64,000 nucleotides of DNA from Bythopirellula goksoeyrii. GTDB lineage: Bacteria > Planctomycetota > Planctomycetia > Pirellulales > Lacipirellulaceae. How positions within the stretch are numbered: the stretch's first letter is position 1; the number at the start of each line of letters is the position of its first letter. The notes beneath the pieces were generated by a model. The model had not been told where the DNA came from, did not search any database, and worked only from the letters and a program-made list of their open reading frames with translations. Below, in pieces: positions 43,785 to 53,988 of the stretch. Location: positions 2,578,338 through 2,642,337 of the forward strand of contig NZ_CP042913.1 in NCBI RefSeq assembly GCF_008065115.1, in the 5' to 3' direction. The position numbers and the translations under genes were made by a program.

Positions 43785-45050
43785 ATGAGTACGAAATCCA
43801 TTATCTTCGCTTTACTGGTCATGATCTCGATCAAGCCGGCTTTCGCCGAGCCTGAGGATTTCAATTACGACGAAACAAAGGTCCCTTCCTTCACTCTGCC
43901 CGATCTTTTGACGCTTGAAAATGGCGACCGAGTCTCTGACGCAGAAACTTGGAAGAACAAGCGTCGAGCTGAAATCGTTGAACTCTTGGAGAAACACGTT
44001 TACGGCCGCGCACCTACCGGTGAAAGTGGTCTTCACTTTGGTGAAGTAGAAATTGACGACAACGCGCTCGGTGGCACGGCGGTTCGTAAACAGGTGAAGC
44101 TATGGTTTGACGGCAATGACCAGGAACTAGTTGCCGACTTGCTGATCTATCTGCCCAAGCACGCCGAAGGCCCTGTGCCGATCTTTCTCGGGTTGAACTT
44201 CGCTGGCAATCACGCTGTAGCGGACGACCCCGATATTTGGCTGCCGACTTCTTGGGTGCCTGACCGAGACAATGGCACGGTCGAAGACAACCATGCGACT
44301 GACAAAGGTCGCGGGTCACAAAGCTCACGTTGGCCCATTCAAGAAACCCTCTCTCGCGGTTACGCCGTAGCGACCATCTATTGCGGAGACATCGATCCCG
44401 ACTTTGATGATGGTTTCCAGAACGGCGTCCACGCCTTGTTCGACAACGACGACCAATGGGGGACCATCGCAGCCTGGGCCTGGGGACTCAGTCGGGCCTT
44501 GGACTACTTCGAAGAAGACTCAGACATCGACCATAGCCGGACCGCCGTCCTAGGCCATTCACGCCTGGGCAAGGCAGCACTCTGGGCGGGCGCCCGCGAT
44601 GAACGTTTTGCCTTGGTGATCTCAAACGAATCGGGTTGCGGCGGAGCGGCCCTGAGTCGCCGCCGATTTGGCGAGACGGTCGAACGAATCAACACACGCT
44701 TTCCTCACTGGTTCTGCAAGAACTTCCACAAGTACAACGATAATGAGGACGAACTCCCCGTCGACCAGCACATGCTCTGTGCACTCATCGCCCCGCGACC
44801 GTTGTACATCGCTAGCGCGGAAGGAGACCTTTGGGCCGATCCAAGGGGAGAATTTTTGTCACTCCAATACGCATCGCCAGTCTACGAACTTCTCGGCAAA
44901 AACGGCCTGAGCAATCGAGACATGCCCGCAGTCAACGAGCCGATCTCCACCGACGTCGCCTATCACATCCGCAGCGGCAAACACGATATCACACTCTACG
45001 ACTGGCAGCGCTATCTGGATTTCGCCGACCAACAGCTCCGCGCCCGTTAA
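43785..45050 (+). CDS. Glucuronoyl esterase-like hydrolase (CE15)
   Basis: A 421-residue secreted or periplasmic alpha/beta hydrolase resembling carbohydrate esterase family 15, which cleaves the ester between 4-O-methylglucuronic acid of xylan and lignin alcohols. A signal peptide (MSTKSIIFALLVMISIKPAFA) precedes the mature protein. The nucleophile is Ser in GHSRLGKAALWAGARDERFA, the acid/oxyanion region is ISNESGCGGAALSRR, and RFPHWFC, LPVDQHMLCALIAPRP and SGKHDITLYDW supply conserved loops including the catalytic His. It suits polysaccharide scavenging, common in planctomycetes. No other carbohydrate enzymes adjoin. Confidence 0.88.
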   Translation: MSTKSIIFALLVMISIKPAFAEPEDFNYDETKVPSFTLPDLLTLENGDRVSDAETWKNKRRAEIVELLEKHVYGRAPTGESGLHFGEVEIDDNALGGTAVRKQVKLWFDGNDQELVADLLIYLPKHAEGPVPIFLGLNFAGNHAVADDPDIWLPTSWVPDRDNGTVEDNHATDKGRGSQSSRWPIQETLSRGYAVATIYCGDIDPDFDDGFQNGVHALFDNDDQWGTIAAWAWGLSRALDYFEEDSDIDHSRTAVLGHSRLGKAALWAGARDERFALVISNESGCGGAALSRRRFGETVERINTRFPHWFCKNFHKYNDNEDELPVDQHMLCALIAPRPLYIASAEGDLWADPRGEFLSLQYASPVYELLGKNGLSNRDMPAVNEPISTDVAYHIRSGKHDITLYDWQRYLDFADQQLRAR

Positions 45051-45443
45051 TTCCGACTTGTTAGCCGCAATGCGGAGCCCCAGCGCAGCAGAGCGCGTCT
45101 TCCGCGCTCCGACTCCCCCCCGCCATTCTTCGACAACTCAGCTCTTCGACCTAGCGAGCCACGATAACTCTCACAACGGTTGTAGGAAATCTCACGAATA
45201 CTCTGTCGAGTACTCGCCGGCTACGTTGACTCTAAGCAACATCATTTCTCTTGCAGCGATGGATTTTCGCAGCATGCGTAGCTTCGTCGAAGAGCTACAG
45301 CTTCGCAGCAATCGGCGCAAACTATTATCTGCAATGATGTTACGACTCTTGCCTGTGCCTTTTGGCGGTTCCCGGCACGTCCTCTGCAATCACAACTTGC
45401 CAGCGAATCACTCCCAACGCAGGCAACTCAAGAGGAACGAGCC
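45051..45443. other. Region upstream of rpoD
   Basis: 393 bp without a supported gene. It holds repeat copy C at its left end. A long open frame crosses it into rpoD in another frame but shows no recognisable protein. The rpoD promoter is expected here. Confidence 0.5.
45058..45106 (+). repeat. Dispersed element copy C, GTTAGCCGC type
   Basis: Starts TTGTTAGCCGCAATGCGGAG and contains CAGCGCAGCAGAGCGCGTC. The closest relative is copy A at 14058. Like A it lies just after a stop codon. Confidence 0.8.
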
Positions 45444-47048
45444 GTGGCAACTAGAAACCGCAAGAGTACGACAGCAAAAGTCAAATCCCCCTCAAAAGCA
45501 GCGGCCCGGCAGAACGGCAAACCGACAAGTCCAGCCAAGAATCGATCCTTCAAGGAAGAAGACGAGCAAGACCTCCAAGAAGACGATATCGATGATTCCT
45601 CCGACTCTGAGGAGGAAACCGAAAGCGACGATACCTCGGCAATCGACGACCCCGTGCGCATGTATCTAATGCAGATGGGCGAAATCCCCATGCTTTCGCG
45701 TGACAACGAGGTTTACTCCGCCAGAAAGATTGAAGCAACTCGGACTCGCTTTCGTCGCTCACTGATGGGCAACGACTTCATGCTGCACGGGGCAGTCGAT
45801 CTCTTGCAAAAAGTTTACGACGGCAACCTGCGTCTCGACCGCACGATTGAAATCTCCGTCACCAACACGGCAGAGAAGAAAAGAATTCTCAAACGGATCG
45901 GCCCCAACCTGGTCACGATTCGCCACTTGTTGTCGCAGAACCAAAAAGACTTTCGAATCGCCGTCAATCGACGAGCAACCGATCAGGTAAAACACGCTGC
46001 CTGGCGGCGACTGGTCAACCGACGCAACAAAGCCGTTCGCCTGGTTGAGGAACTGAATATCCGCCTGCAAAAGTTGCTCCCCTTGTGGGAACAGCTGCAA
46101 GAAATCTCTGAGCGGATGTCGTCGATCAAGGATCAACTCCGTCGACCCGAGGAACTATTGCACTCTGTGCTGCAGCGTGAGTTCAGCGAAGAGCTGAAAT
46201 ACTTGATGAAGATATCACTCGAAACACCACAGACGCTCCATCGATTGGTACGCAAGACCTCCGCCCGTAAGAATGCCTATGATGCTGCCAAGCGGGAACT
46301 CTCAGCGGCCAATTTGCGACTGGTCGTCTCGATTGCCAAGCGGTATCGTAATCGCGGCATGAGCTTTTTGGATCTGATTCAGGAAGGCAACACAGGACTG
46401 ATGCGAGCCGTCGATAAATTCGAACATGCTCGTGGCTACAAGTTCTCCACGTACGCCACTTGGTGGATTCGTCAGGCAATCACGCGGGCCATCGCGGATC
46501 AAAGTCGTACGATTCGGCTTCCCGTGCACATGATCGATACGATGAGCAAGATTCGCACGGTGACGGCTGAGTTCGTGCAGGAATTTGGTCGGGAACCCAA
46601 CCCCGAAGAGATCGCCGAACGGGCCAAGATCTCCATCGACGATGCTCGTTGCGTTTACAAGATGACGCGGCATCCCCTGTCACTCGATCAACCGGTGGGT
46701 GACCACGAGGACAACTACTTTGGTGAATTCCTGGAAGAGCAACGCGACGACGATCCGCTATACGACACGAACTTGGAAGCCCTCAAGCTCAAACTCGAAG
46801 AGGTGATGACCGACCTGTCGCACCGTGAAAGGGAAATCCTCCGCCTCCGCTATGGCCTGGCCGACGGCTACACCTACACGCTCGAAGAGGTGGGCAAGAT
46901 TTTCTCGGTCACTCGCGAACGAGTTCGCCAAATCGAGTCCAAAGCGGTCCGCAAACTTCAATCGCCGTATCGTTGCCGCTCCCTCTCAGGCTTTCTCGAT
47001 GGCCCCGAGCCAATACCGATGGAAAGCACCTCATCGCATCCCTCCTGA
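45444..47048 (+). CDS. rpoD: Primary RNA polymerase sigma factor
   Basis: A 534-residue sigma-70 family factor that directs RNA polymerase to housekeeping promoters. After a Lys-rich then very acidic N-terminal tail (1-67), region 1.2 appears as [23 protein letters not shown] nonconserved stretch of about 170 residues precedes region 2 ([38 protein letters not shown]...[17 protein letters not shown]), then region 3, and region 4 with an HTH ([27 protein letters not shown]). Start is GTG at 45444 after AGAGG. Because regions 2.4 and 4.2 match the usual housekeeping pattern, TTGACA/TATAAT-like promoters can be expected in this genome. Confidence 0.95.
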   Translation: MATRNRKSTTAKVKSPSKAAARQNGKPTSPAKNRSFKEEDEQDLQEDDIDDSSDSEEETESDDTSAIDDPVRMYLMQMGEIPMLSRDNEVYSARKIEATRTRFRRSLMGNDFMLHGAVDLLQKVYDGNLRLDRTIEISVTNTAEKKRILKRIGPNLVTIRHLLSQNQKDFRIAVNRRATDQVKHAAWRRLVNRRNKAVRLVEELNIRLQKLLPLWEQLQEISERMSSIKDQLRRPEELLHSVLQREFSEELKYLMKISLETPQTLHRLVRKTSARKNAYDAAKRELSAANLRLVVSIAKRYRNRGMSFLDLIQEGNTGLMRAVDKFEHARGYKFSTYATWWIRQAITRAIADQSRTIRLPVHMIDTMSKIRTVTAEFVQEFGREPNPEEIAERAKISIDDARCVYKMTRHPLSLDQPVGDHEDNYFGEFLEEQRDDDPLYDTNLEALKLKLEEVMTDLSHREREILRLRYGLADGYTYTLEEVGKIFSVTRERVRQIESKAVRKLQSPYRCRSLSGFLDGPEPIPMESTSSHPS

Positions 47049-47050
47049 GT

Positions 47051-47095
47051 AATGAGCGATGCGTCGGTCTTCCTCCCACCGGCGCATCCTCATTG
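47051..47095 (+). terminator. Hairpin after rpoD
   Basis: AATGAGCGATGCGTCGG pairs with CCGGCGCATCCTCATT (one mismatch and one bulge) three bases after the rpoD stop. It has no long T-run. Confidence 0.5.
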
Positions 47096-47380
47096 CTAAA
47101 GATCGGCAAGCCGATTTATCCCTTCGGGGGTGTGCCACTGGGTTTGCCGGTGCTCTTCTCTTACAGCACGCTCTTGCTCGTTGGCATTGGCCTAGACGTT
47201 TCTACTCCAAGATACAAGAAACGGAGGCTTTGAGACGACATGAAGGGATTTGACTACGTGCCTATCCCAATACTGTAGAACGGTACCCTGTCCCGTTTGG
47301 AGTTACGCTGTAATTCTCGGGTCGGGGACCCAAGCTACTTTTGAGCAAAATTGGTTCTGGGATGGGATAGGTTCTTAGTT

Positions 47381-47397
47381 ACGACTCGGAGAGTCGT
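47381..47397. repeat. Short palindrome ACGACTC/GAGTCGT
   Basis: Related to the lpxD-lpxI palindrome at 11685-11705, differing mainly in the loop (GGA instead of GGC). Confidence 0.65.
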
Positions 47398-47447
47398 GCT
47401 ACAACGGGATGGGGATAGTGGGCGGCGGTAGGTGGGAGAGATCGTAG

Positions 47448-47464
47448 GGTGGGCATCGCCCACC
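47448..47464. repeat. Short palindrome GGTGGGC/GCCCACC
   Basis: Preceded by CGTAG, as is the related copy at 21442-21460. Both are noncoding. Confidence 0.65.
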
Positions 47465-48341
47465 AATTCTCACCCTCGTTCCCATGTTCCGCGTGGGGAC
47501 GCACCTTCTGCGAGGCTCTGCCTCTGAGTCGCCTTTTGCTCCACAAAAGTAGCGGGGACGGGATACGGGGGACGGCGGAAGGGGCAAACTTCTCTTGAGT
47601 AGGAGTAGGATTAGATCGCTCTCGCGATGATTTTAGGTTTGACTTTCTCTTCCCTGTTGTCTCCCTTTGCTACCATTCAAATTGTTTGGTCTTCCCTTTT
47701 GCACGGGGTTGACTTTGGTCAAGCGGTAGAAAACTGATCAGGTTTTGCAGCTTATTTAGCAAGCATTCGTGAAGTCGCTTGTCTGCACAGAAGTTTACGG
47801 CTGTGGCAGGATTATAGTATGAATTTCCCTGCCAGAATGAACCTGTGGCGGGCCACAACTGAACGAAAGATGAAGCATTTGAGAGTGTCACTTATGTGTC
47901 GTCGATATGGCTGCATGGGTTCTTAAGAGAGCACTACGTCTTTCAGTTTCTGCTCTCCGAAATTCACGTTGGGTGGTCCATTTTCAGCGCATAAGTAGGC
48001 AGAACAGGGCTCTCTTGATGTTGATTCGGGGCTGCGTCTGAACACTGTATCGATCATTCAACCACGAACAGAAAGAATGAGAAAGAGTTACCATGTCGTG
48101 TGTTTAACCCATCTCGCTCGTTGTAAGTCGCAATTTCAGGATAGGGTGCGCGCTGATAGGAATTTGCAACCCAATTGGGTGTTTTTGAACTTCTTAGCTG
48201 CCAGAGACGAGAAAAATCTGAAAAAATCGCCTTGCGCTAGATACAGGGGGAGGGGCCGCAGCAGTTACAATGAAAGCCAATTCTGCCGGAAACAGTTCCC
48301 GGCTGAACTATCTGGAGAATTCCTTATAGATTAGACCAGTT

Positions 48342-48362
48342 CGTGCAATTTCGGATTGCACG
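48342..48362 (+). promoter_or_regulatory. Leader hairpin before the PEP-CTERM gene
   Basis: A perfect 8-bp stem CGTGCAAT/ATTGCACG with a TTCGG loop, about 60 bp upstream of the start codon at 48424. It may stabilise the leader or expose the G-rich ribosome site (AAGGGGGGG). Confidence 0.45.
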
Positions 48363-48423
48363 ATTGCAGTCACATGGTTTCATGACTATTTAACCGCACC
48401 ACTGAATTGCAAGGGGGGGACTA

Positions 48424-50076
48424 ATGCATCGAGTACTATTCGCAATTGTGGCAGCTATCGTAGGCGTAATGATTGCCAATTCCGCTGTTGGTCAGGTGGG
48501 CCAGTTTCGTACCGTCGCGCTTAGCGACACTCCGGCACCGGGAATTGCCAGCGGGGTGGACTATGACAGTTTCAGCCCCAGTCTCTTCAAACTTAGCGTC
48601 AACGATGCGGGGGAGGTGGCGTATGTCGGTGCTCTCAGTGGTATCGGTGTCGACGCTACGAACGATCAAGCCCTCTTCAGCGAGGGGGGAGGCTCGGGGG
48701 CGGTTCCACTGGCGCGCCGGGGCGAGCAAACAGCGGGCCTCCCGACTGGTTTGGTGTTTGGCGATCAGATTTCGGAACCGACGGGAACTGTGGAAGTGCT
48801 GCTCAACAACGCAGGACAGACGGCCGGTCGACTCGACATCGAGGGTGGGGCTGCAACCATAAACAGGGCCGTCTTTAGCGACGCAGCCGGGGGAGGTCTA
48901 TTTAAGCTCGCACGATCGAGGGGCACGATCGATGGAAGCGAGACCATTCCGTCAAGTGATTTGCCAAGGTATGTCGACATTGGCCGACTGCAATTCAATG
49001 ATGCCGGCCGCACCGCCTTCTGGGCGTCGATCAATGGCACTGGCATCAATGGGTCAAACAACCAAATCATCCAGAGTGAAAGCGGCGGCAGCGGGCTCGA
49101 GCCGGTGGTTCAGTCTGGCGTTCCGGCGCCGGGAGCTCCCGACGCTCACTTCGCTGGCTTCGGCTCCGTCATTAGCTTGAACAACGTCGGCGATCTGGCT
49201 TTTCTGGCCAATCTGACTGGCAGTGGCGTCACGCCGTCGACTGACTGGGCCATCTACTCCGCAAGCGGCCCGGACCTGTCGCTCATAGCACGTGCCGGCG
49301 ACCAGGCGGCAGACCTGCCGACAGGCGTGGTCTACGGGAGAGCAACCCCCAGCCTCATTTCGATACACCTGAACGATTCCAACCAACTGTCGTTTTCCAG
49401 CCGACTAGAGGGAACCGGTGTCCTCCCCGCAAACGACGAGGCCATCTTCCGCGCGACCGGCGGTGCCATCGAACTCATCGTCCGCGAACGCAGCGAGGTC
49501 GGCGGCCTCCTCTCGGGGGTGTTCTACGACAGTCTTGGGATCGTGCAAATGAACCATTCTGGCGATGTGGCGTTCAACACTTTTTTGCGAGGGATGAACG
49601 TCAATGCCGACAATCACCAGGCGATCTTCCGCACTGCCAGCGGCGGGCCCCCGATGGTTGTCGCCCGCACAGGAGACCAGGCCCCCGGTCTGGCTGATGG
49701 AATCGTGTATTCACAATTTACGGGAGGTCACCATATCAACGACGCGGGACAAGTCGCGTTCCCGGCCGTTCTGACGAATGGCAGCGCCTTATTCAACGGC
49801 CTGTTCGTGACCGACCCGCAGGGCGAGTTGAGGCTGCTGACCGCTGTCGGCGAGCTATTCGATGTGAGCGACAACCCACTCTTGCCGGACTTGCGCATCG
49901 TGTCGGCGTTGAACGCTTTCGATCTGAGCAACGGGCACGTCGCGTTCTGGGCCCACTTCACAGACGGGAGCAGCGGAGTGTTTGTGACGGTCGTCCCCGA
50001 ACCTGGCAGTGGTGTGCTGCTGTTGCTGGGGGGCTCCCTAGCCAGCAGCGTTCGTCGGCCAAGATACTACTGGTAA
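48424..50076 (+). CDS. PEP-CTERM protein with DUF7453-like repeats
   Basis: A 550-residue secreted protein. A signal peptide (about 1-23, ending near SAVGQ) is followed by about seven repeats of roughly 70 residues, each with an LNDAGEVAYVG / INDAGQVAFPA type beta block and an ALFSEGGG/AIFRATGG block, resembling choice-of-anchor NxxGxxxxF repeat proteins (DUF7453). The C-terminus VPEPGSGVLLLLGGSLASS followed by RRPR is the PEP-CTERM sorting tail, processed by an exosortase in the inner membrane during export. No catalytic motif. AAGGGGGGG precedes the ATG. Confidence 0.85.
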   Translation: MHRVLFAIVAAIVGVMIANSAVGQVGQFRTVALSDTPAPGIASGVDYDSFSPSLFKLSVNDAGEVAYVGALSGIGVDATNDQALFSEGGGSGAVPLARRGEQTAGLPTGLVFGDQISEPTGTVEVLLNNAGQTAGRLDIEGGAATINRAVFSDAAGGGLFKLARSRGTIDGSETIPSSDLPRYVDIGRLQFNDAGRTAFWASINGTGINGSNNQIIQSESGGSGLEPVVQSGVPAPGAPDAHFAGFGSVISLNNVGDLAFLANLTGSGVTPSTDWAIYSASGPDLSLIARAGDQAADLPTGVVYGRATPSLISIHLNDSNQLSFSSRLEGTGVLPANDEAIFRATGGAIELIVRERSEVGGLLSGVFYDSLGIVQMNHSGDVAFNTFLRGMNVNADNHQAIFRTASGGPPMVVARTGDQAPGLADGIVYSQFTGGHHINDAGQVAFPAVLTNGSALFNGLFVTDPQGELRLLTAVGELFDVSDNPLLPDLRIVSALNAFDLSNGHVAFWAHFTDGSSGVFVTVVPEPGSGVLLLLGGSLASSVRRPRYYW

Positions 50077-50613
50077 TGCACTATCGCAGGCTCGCTCTGG
50101 CGAACCCTGGGCTACGATATGCAACCGCGTTGCGGTAATACGTTCTACTTGCCCCGTGTCGCCGCTTGGCACAACCAATCTGTTGCTGTAACCGTCCTTG
50201 GTTAGAATAGGCCATCCTGGGCCTCCTTGTGGGTGATGGGGTTGTTGATAAACACCATCTACGCAAGAGAGGCCTTTTTTGCCTAGGTCCTTTCTAAGTA
50301 ACGACTTGCGGAAGATCTAAGTCCCATTCGCTTAATCGACCGCCGCTAGATACGGCTAAGCTGCGCAACCTGCCTCGGAGTTTCACGCTGAACGCAGGAA
50401 GCCTAAAACCGAAAGTGCATTGGCTATGCTCTCCGACGAAGGTTAGGAATTCACAGTTTCCACCCTCGGAGGTTCGCTCCTCATGTCGATACGCGATTTT
50501 GGGGAGGGAAAAGGAAGACACTAGCATTTTGAGAAACGAACTGAGTCGTCTTTCGTAGACTAGGGCCGAGCAGTTAGGAACTGGAAGCGAGTGATGGAAG
50601 TGTGGTCGCGAAG
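50077..50613. other. Intergenic region between two PEP-CTERM genes
   Basis: 537 bp, convergent genes, no gene supported. Contains noncoding GC-rich repeat-like sequence near 50080-50140. Confidence 0.5.
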
Positions 50614-51939
50614 TTAAGTGGTGCTTCTTACCCTGGCGAGCATGCCCCCACAGGTCAGCACGGTCAAGAGTAAGCTGCTTGGTTCCGGGACGTATTTAAA
50701 CTTGAGCAAGTAGATATCTTGGCTGCCATAACTCGCATTACCAAGTATACCGGGAGTCTGACCTGATAGGTAGACGTTGCCAAGTCCATCGGCAGAAAGC
50801 GCATAAAACGAATCGTAGCTACTAGAACCCACTTGTCCACTCCAGATGTGGGTGCCAGTGGAATCGAACTTGGAGACGAAAGTATCGATACTTCCGGCAT
50901 TGGGTGCCGCTAAGCTGCCTGCGGTATTTCCGCCTACATAGACATTTCCCAAGGCATCGGCAGAGGCACTAAAGACCGCCTCGCTTGCACTCGTGCCAAA
51001 CTGCTCGGTCCACAGCTCGGTACCGTTGATGTCGAACTTGCTAACGAACCCATCGCCGAATGAGCCAGCGTTCGTTCTAGCCAAATCGCCCTGCGTAGAT
51101 CCCGCCAAGAAAACGTTGCCCGCACCATCGGCCGAAACACCGTGGCCCAGGTCAGCCTCAGTGGTTCCGAGTTGGCGAGTCCACTGTAAATTCCCAGCTG
51201 CGTCGTACATTATTACATAGGCATCGGTGTCACCTGCATTGATCCCCCCAAGATCGCCGAAAGTGTCGCCTGAGACGTAGACATTGCCCAATGCATCTGC
51301 GGAGACTCCGTAAGCGTAGTCGCTCTCGCTGCTACCGTATTGTCGGGTCCAAAGCAAGTTACCGGCCGCATCGTACTTGCGGAGAAACGCGTCAAACTTT
51401 CCGCTATTTGTTCCATTGAGATCGCCACCGGTGATTCCTGTTGCATAGACGTAGCCCAAGCCGTCGGCATAGACTCCGTAACTGACGTCAGAGGCACTGG
51501 TGCCAAATTGCCGTGACCACAGCAGAGAACCGCTCGAATCGAATTTCGACACAAAGGCATCTGCTGAGCCGGCATTGCTCGTCGCCAAATCGCCATCAGT
51601 TAATCCCGAAACGTACACGTTTCCGAGTCCATCGGCCGAGGCGGCATAAGCGAAATCTGAATCAGTTGAACCGAATTGAGTAGTCCATAGCTCATTCCCT
51701 TGGTCGTCAAAGCGGCTGACGAAGGCGTCACGACTGGTTGAGGTCGTGACTAGGCTTCCATTGGTGAAACCGGCTACGTAGACGCTACCCAAGCCATCAG
51801 CCGAGACGCCTAAGCCGCCGTCGGAAGCCGTTGTCCCATACTGTTCTATCCAGTCGAGCGATTCTGTTTGTGCAACTGCAGTAACGCCCAGTGACACGAT
51901 AAATAAAGTCAGAATTGCTCGAGTACTCATTAGTGGCAT
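50614..51939 (-). CDS. SBBP beta-propeller protein with PEP-CTERM tail
   Basis: A 441-residue exported protein. A signal peptide (MSTRAILTLFIVSLGVTAVA) leads to about eight SBBP-type repeats of some 45 residues, each with W-RQ-GT-SD, GVSADGLGNVYVSG-T-G-L and AFVSKFDSSG-LLW patterns, predicted to form a beta-propeller. C-terminus YVPEPSSLLLTVLTCGGML is a PEP-CTERM sorting tail. The start is set at the Met at 51939, or 51930, next to the signal peptide; the frame continues upstream to 52140 without coding character. Function unknown, probably a surface or matrix protein. Confidence 0.85.
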   Translation of the reverse strand: MPLMSTRAILTLFIVSLGVTAVAQTESLDWIEQYGTTASDGGLGVSADGLGSVYVAGFTNGSLVTTSTSRDAFVSRFDDQGNELWTTQFGSTDSDFAYAASADGLGNVYVSGLTDGDLATSNAGSADAFVSKFDSSGSLLWSRQFGTSASDVSYGVYADGLGYVYATGITGGDLNGTNSGKFDAFLRKYDAAGNLLWTRQYGSSESDYAYGVSADALGNVYVSGDTFGDLGGINAGDTDAYVIMYDAAGNLQWTRQLGTTEADLGHGVSADGAGNVFLAGSTQGDLARTNAGSFGDGFVSKFDINGTELWTEQFGTSASEAVFSASADALGNVYVGGNTAGSLAAPNAGSIDTFVSKFDSTGTHIWSGQVGSSSYDSFYALSADGLGNVYLSGQTPGILGNASYGSQDIYLLKFKYVPEPSSLLLTVLTCGGMLARVRSTT

Positions 51940-52474
51940 CTCGGAATGTTTACGAAAATCACGAACAAGATACAGTATAGTAGAATAATGACTTGTCTGG
52001 CTACGGAAAATGAGGGGAAACGGGTTATTCCAAACGCAGTTCGGTAGAAGTATTTTCACCGAGATAGTGGCGTAGTCCGTAGGGTGCGTGCAGCAATGGC
52101 GTAACACATCCTGTTTGGGCGATGCAACTGTGACTTCCATTGCGATTCACTCAACCTACACTTGACCTGCGTTGCGAAATGCGTTCGGCTTCATCGTCCG
52201 CCGCTTCTATGGAACCGGGTGATACCCTAACCCATGGCAGCAGTTTACGCTCTGACCCATGGGAAACTGTCCCAAATTGTCAACGATCAAAACGGCCAAG
52301 CCGCCCGGTCCCTATCGAGACTTTGATCGACCTTCGTCGGATTTCCAATCCGTGGGTCGTGGGTTCGAGCCCCGCCGGGCTCATATTTGTTTGCCTGGAA
52401 TAATTGAGTTTGCCCCAGTTCGGCCTGATTGGGATCTGTCCTGTTGATGGGCAGCTATTTTTGGAGTCCATTCA
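51940..52474. other. Intergenic region with tRNA-like fragment
   Basis: 535 bp between two minus-strand genes. The only feature seen is the tRNA-like segment at 52337-52383; the rest shows no gene. Confidence 0.5.
52337..52383 (+). other. 3' half of a tRNA-like sequence (possible att remnant)
   Basis: TCGGATTTCCAATCCGT forms an anticodon-like arm (loop TTTCCAA, anticodon TCC, Gly-like, with one U-U mismatch at the stem base). GGGTC follows as a variable loop, then the T-arm GTGGGTTCGAGCCCCGC and an acceptor-like CGGGCTC plus A. No 5' acceptor strand or D-arm can be paired upstream, so this is not a complete tRNA. It could be a relic of an integration into a tRNA gene. Confidence 0.45.
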
Positions 52475-53785
52475 TCAAAGTGACTCGTTTACTTGCTCGC
52501 TCGCGGCGCTATAGGGGTGGTAATCCTGCATGTGAATTCGCCAAGGTCCGTCGATGCGGTATTCGATGCCCCGCCAATTGGTTGCTCGGGTAAACACGGC
52601 CCCGGCCAAGGTTAGGGGATAGACTAGCTGGGTCACTGCCATGCTGGCCAGGCATTTGATTGTTCCCCACGGCGTGAGCCAGTTCGTTGTCTCGCCTCGT
52701 CTTGCTGCAATCCGACGGACTGCTCGCTCCATCGGCCAGAGGGATGTGATCCACGACAAGCCCACCAACACGATAACTGCTCCCATTGTAGTGGCAATAG
52801 GGTAGTTCTGTTGAATGATCGCCACGATAAACAGTATGACCGCAAGCAGTGGAAAGAGAGTGGAAAGAATTCCGTGCAGCAATACCAATGGCCAAGCGGG
52901 GTGGTAGAGTTTGGCCGTAATCAACTGACGCGTCGACCAACTCATGAAGCTTGCCAGTGAGATGTTTTCACGATTGATCATCATCAAGCTCGGAACAAAG
53001 GCGACGCGGAGTCCAATCTTCTTGAGTTGGGCATGCAGCATGGTGTCTTCGCAAAATGACAGAGCCCATTTGTCTAGGAGATCGCTTTCTCGCAGCACCT
53101 TGGTTTTCAAGGCCAACGTTCCTCCCCAGGCGATTTCGTACCAATACATCTGCACGATGGCCGCCGCGTTCCAGGTATAGCGAACCAGCGAACCGATTGA
53201 ATAGCTATTGGGCATGTACCAACGGTTTCCCGTTGCTGCCCCCACATCGGTCGGCGCGAGGCCGGTGGCCAATTCTCGTAGCCAAGTGGGGTGGGCGATC
53301 GTATCGGCATCCAGTTGAGCGACGATTTCACACTCCGGGTCAAGCGACAGCATCACTTGCCGCAGCGAACTGCACTTGAGGCTGCAATGTTCACTTTTCT
53401 CTGCGAGGTTCTCCACGCGGATATTGTTGGCACCGGAACCGCGCATAAACCGTTCGACTATCTGATGTGCGGGATCATCGGGAGAGTCGATGACGATCCG
53501 CACATCGAATTGAGGGTAATCCTGAGTCGCAAGCCCCTGCAGGCAATCGGTAAGAAATGGATCCGTGCCACGCAGGCAGAGCACAATCGTAGCCGTGGGG
53601 GCATCTGAGTCTGCGAGTAAATCGACGGGGGGTTTGCTGAGAGTGCTTACGAAACGCCAGACAAGCAGCGACTGTCCGACGACGAGGCTTACCAGAACGA
53701 CCGCTATGAAAGTTGCTAATGCGGTCACGATGGATCGAAGTAAAGAGGGATTCGGCAGAGAACGCAACTTATACCGGATTGACAC
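52475..53785 (-). CDS. Membrane glycosyltransferase, family 2
   Basis: A 436-residue inner-membrane GT-A glycosyltransferase. One N-terminal membrane segment (about 15-45) precedes the catalytic domain: TATIVLCLRGTDPFLTDCLQGL, VRIVIDSPDDPAH, the metal-binding VAQLDADTI (DxD), AATGNRWYM, LSFCEDTML (general base) and a TRQLI segment after it. Three to four further helices follow (about 290-410). The layout resembles ceramide glucosyltransferase-like and HpnI-type enzymes acting on lipid acceptors; donor and acceptor are unknown. Divergent from the nuo operon. Confidence 0.85.
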   Translation of the reverse strand: MSIRYKLRSLPNPSLLRSIVTALATFIAVVLVSLVVGQSLLVWRFVSTLSKPPVDLLADSDAPTATIVLCLRGTDPFLTDCLQGLATQDYPQFDVRIVIDSPDDPAHQIVERFMRGSGANNIRVENLAEKSEHCSLKCSSLRQVMLSLDPECEIVAQLDADTIAHPTWLRELATGLAPTDVGAATGNRWYMPNSYSIGSLVRYTWNAAAIVQMYWYEIAWGGTLALKTKVLRESDLLDKWALSFCEDTMLHAQLKKIGLRVAFVPSLMMINRENISLASFMSWSTRQLITAKLYHPAWPLVLLHGILSTLFPLLAVILFIVAIIQQNYPIATTMGAVIVLVGLSWITSLWPMERAVRRIAARRGETTNWLTPWGTIKCLASMAVTQLVYPLTLAGAVFTRATNWRGIEYRIDGPWRIHMQDYHPYSAASEQVNESL

Positions 53786-53988
53786 TTAAAGCGTGAAAAT
53801 TGAGGCCAATTCTTGGCCAGGAGCATGATAGGGGCTTGTATAGTCAGGGGGCCTTGTGCCATATTTCACAATCTTAGTTTTGGAGGCTGGTAAGTGCCAG
53901 TCTGGTAACAACTTGAGTTCGTGCTGTCACCCCCCACCGGGCGTGATTTCGGCGGCATTGGCACCGCTGGTTTGAGGAAGAACCATAA

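Larger units (their letters stand above)
47049..48423. other. 1.4-kb intergenic region
   Basis: No supported gene. An open frame at 47670-47891 (minus) has no recognisable product. It holds several palindromes (47051-47095, 47381-47397, 47448-47464, 48342-48362) and apparent repeat debris. Base composition drops toward AT after about 47600. Confidence 0.6.

Noticed and set aside
45058-45669. 203-residue open frame overlapping the start of rpoD
   Set aside because: It lies out of frame over rpoD, which has a ribosome site and full family match. The product has low-complexity basic sequence and no recognisable domain.
47670-47891. 73-residue frame in the gap after rpoD
   Set aside because: No ribosome site, no recognisable domain, AT-rich noncoding surroundings.
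52280-52471. Minus-strand frame with a PAGLEPTTHGL-like peptide
   Set aside because: This peptide is what a tRNA-like sequence gives when translated on its opposite strand; no protein is likely.
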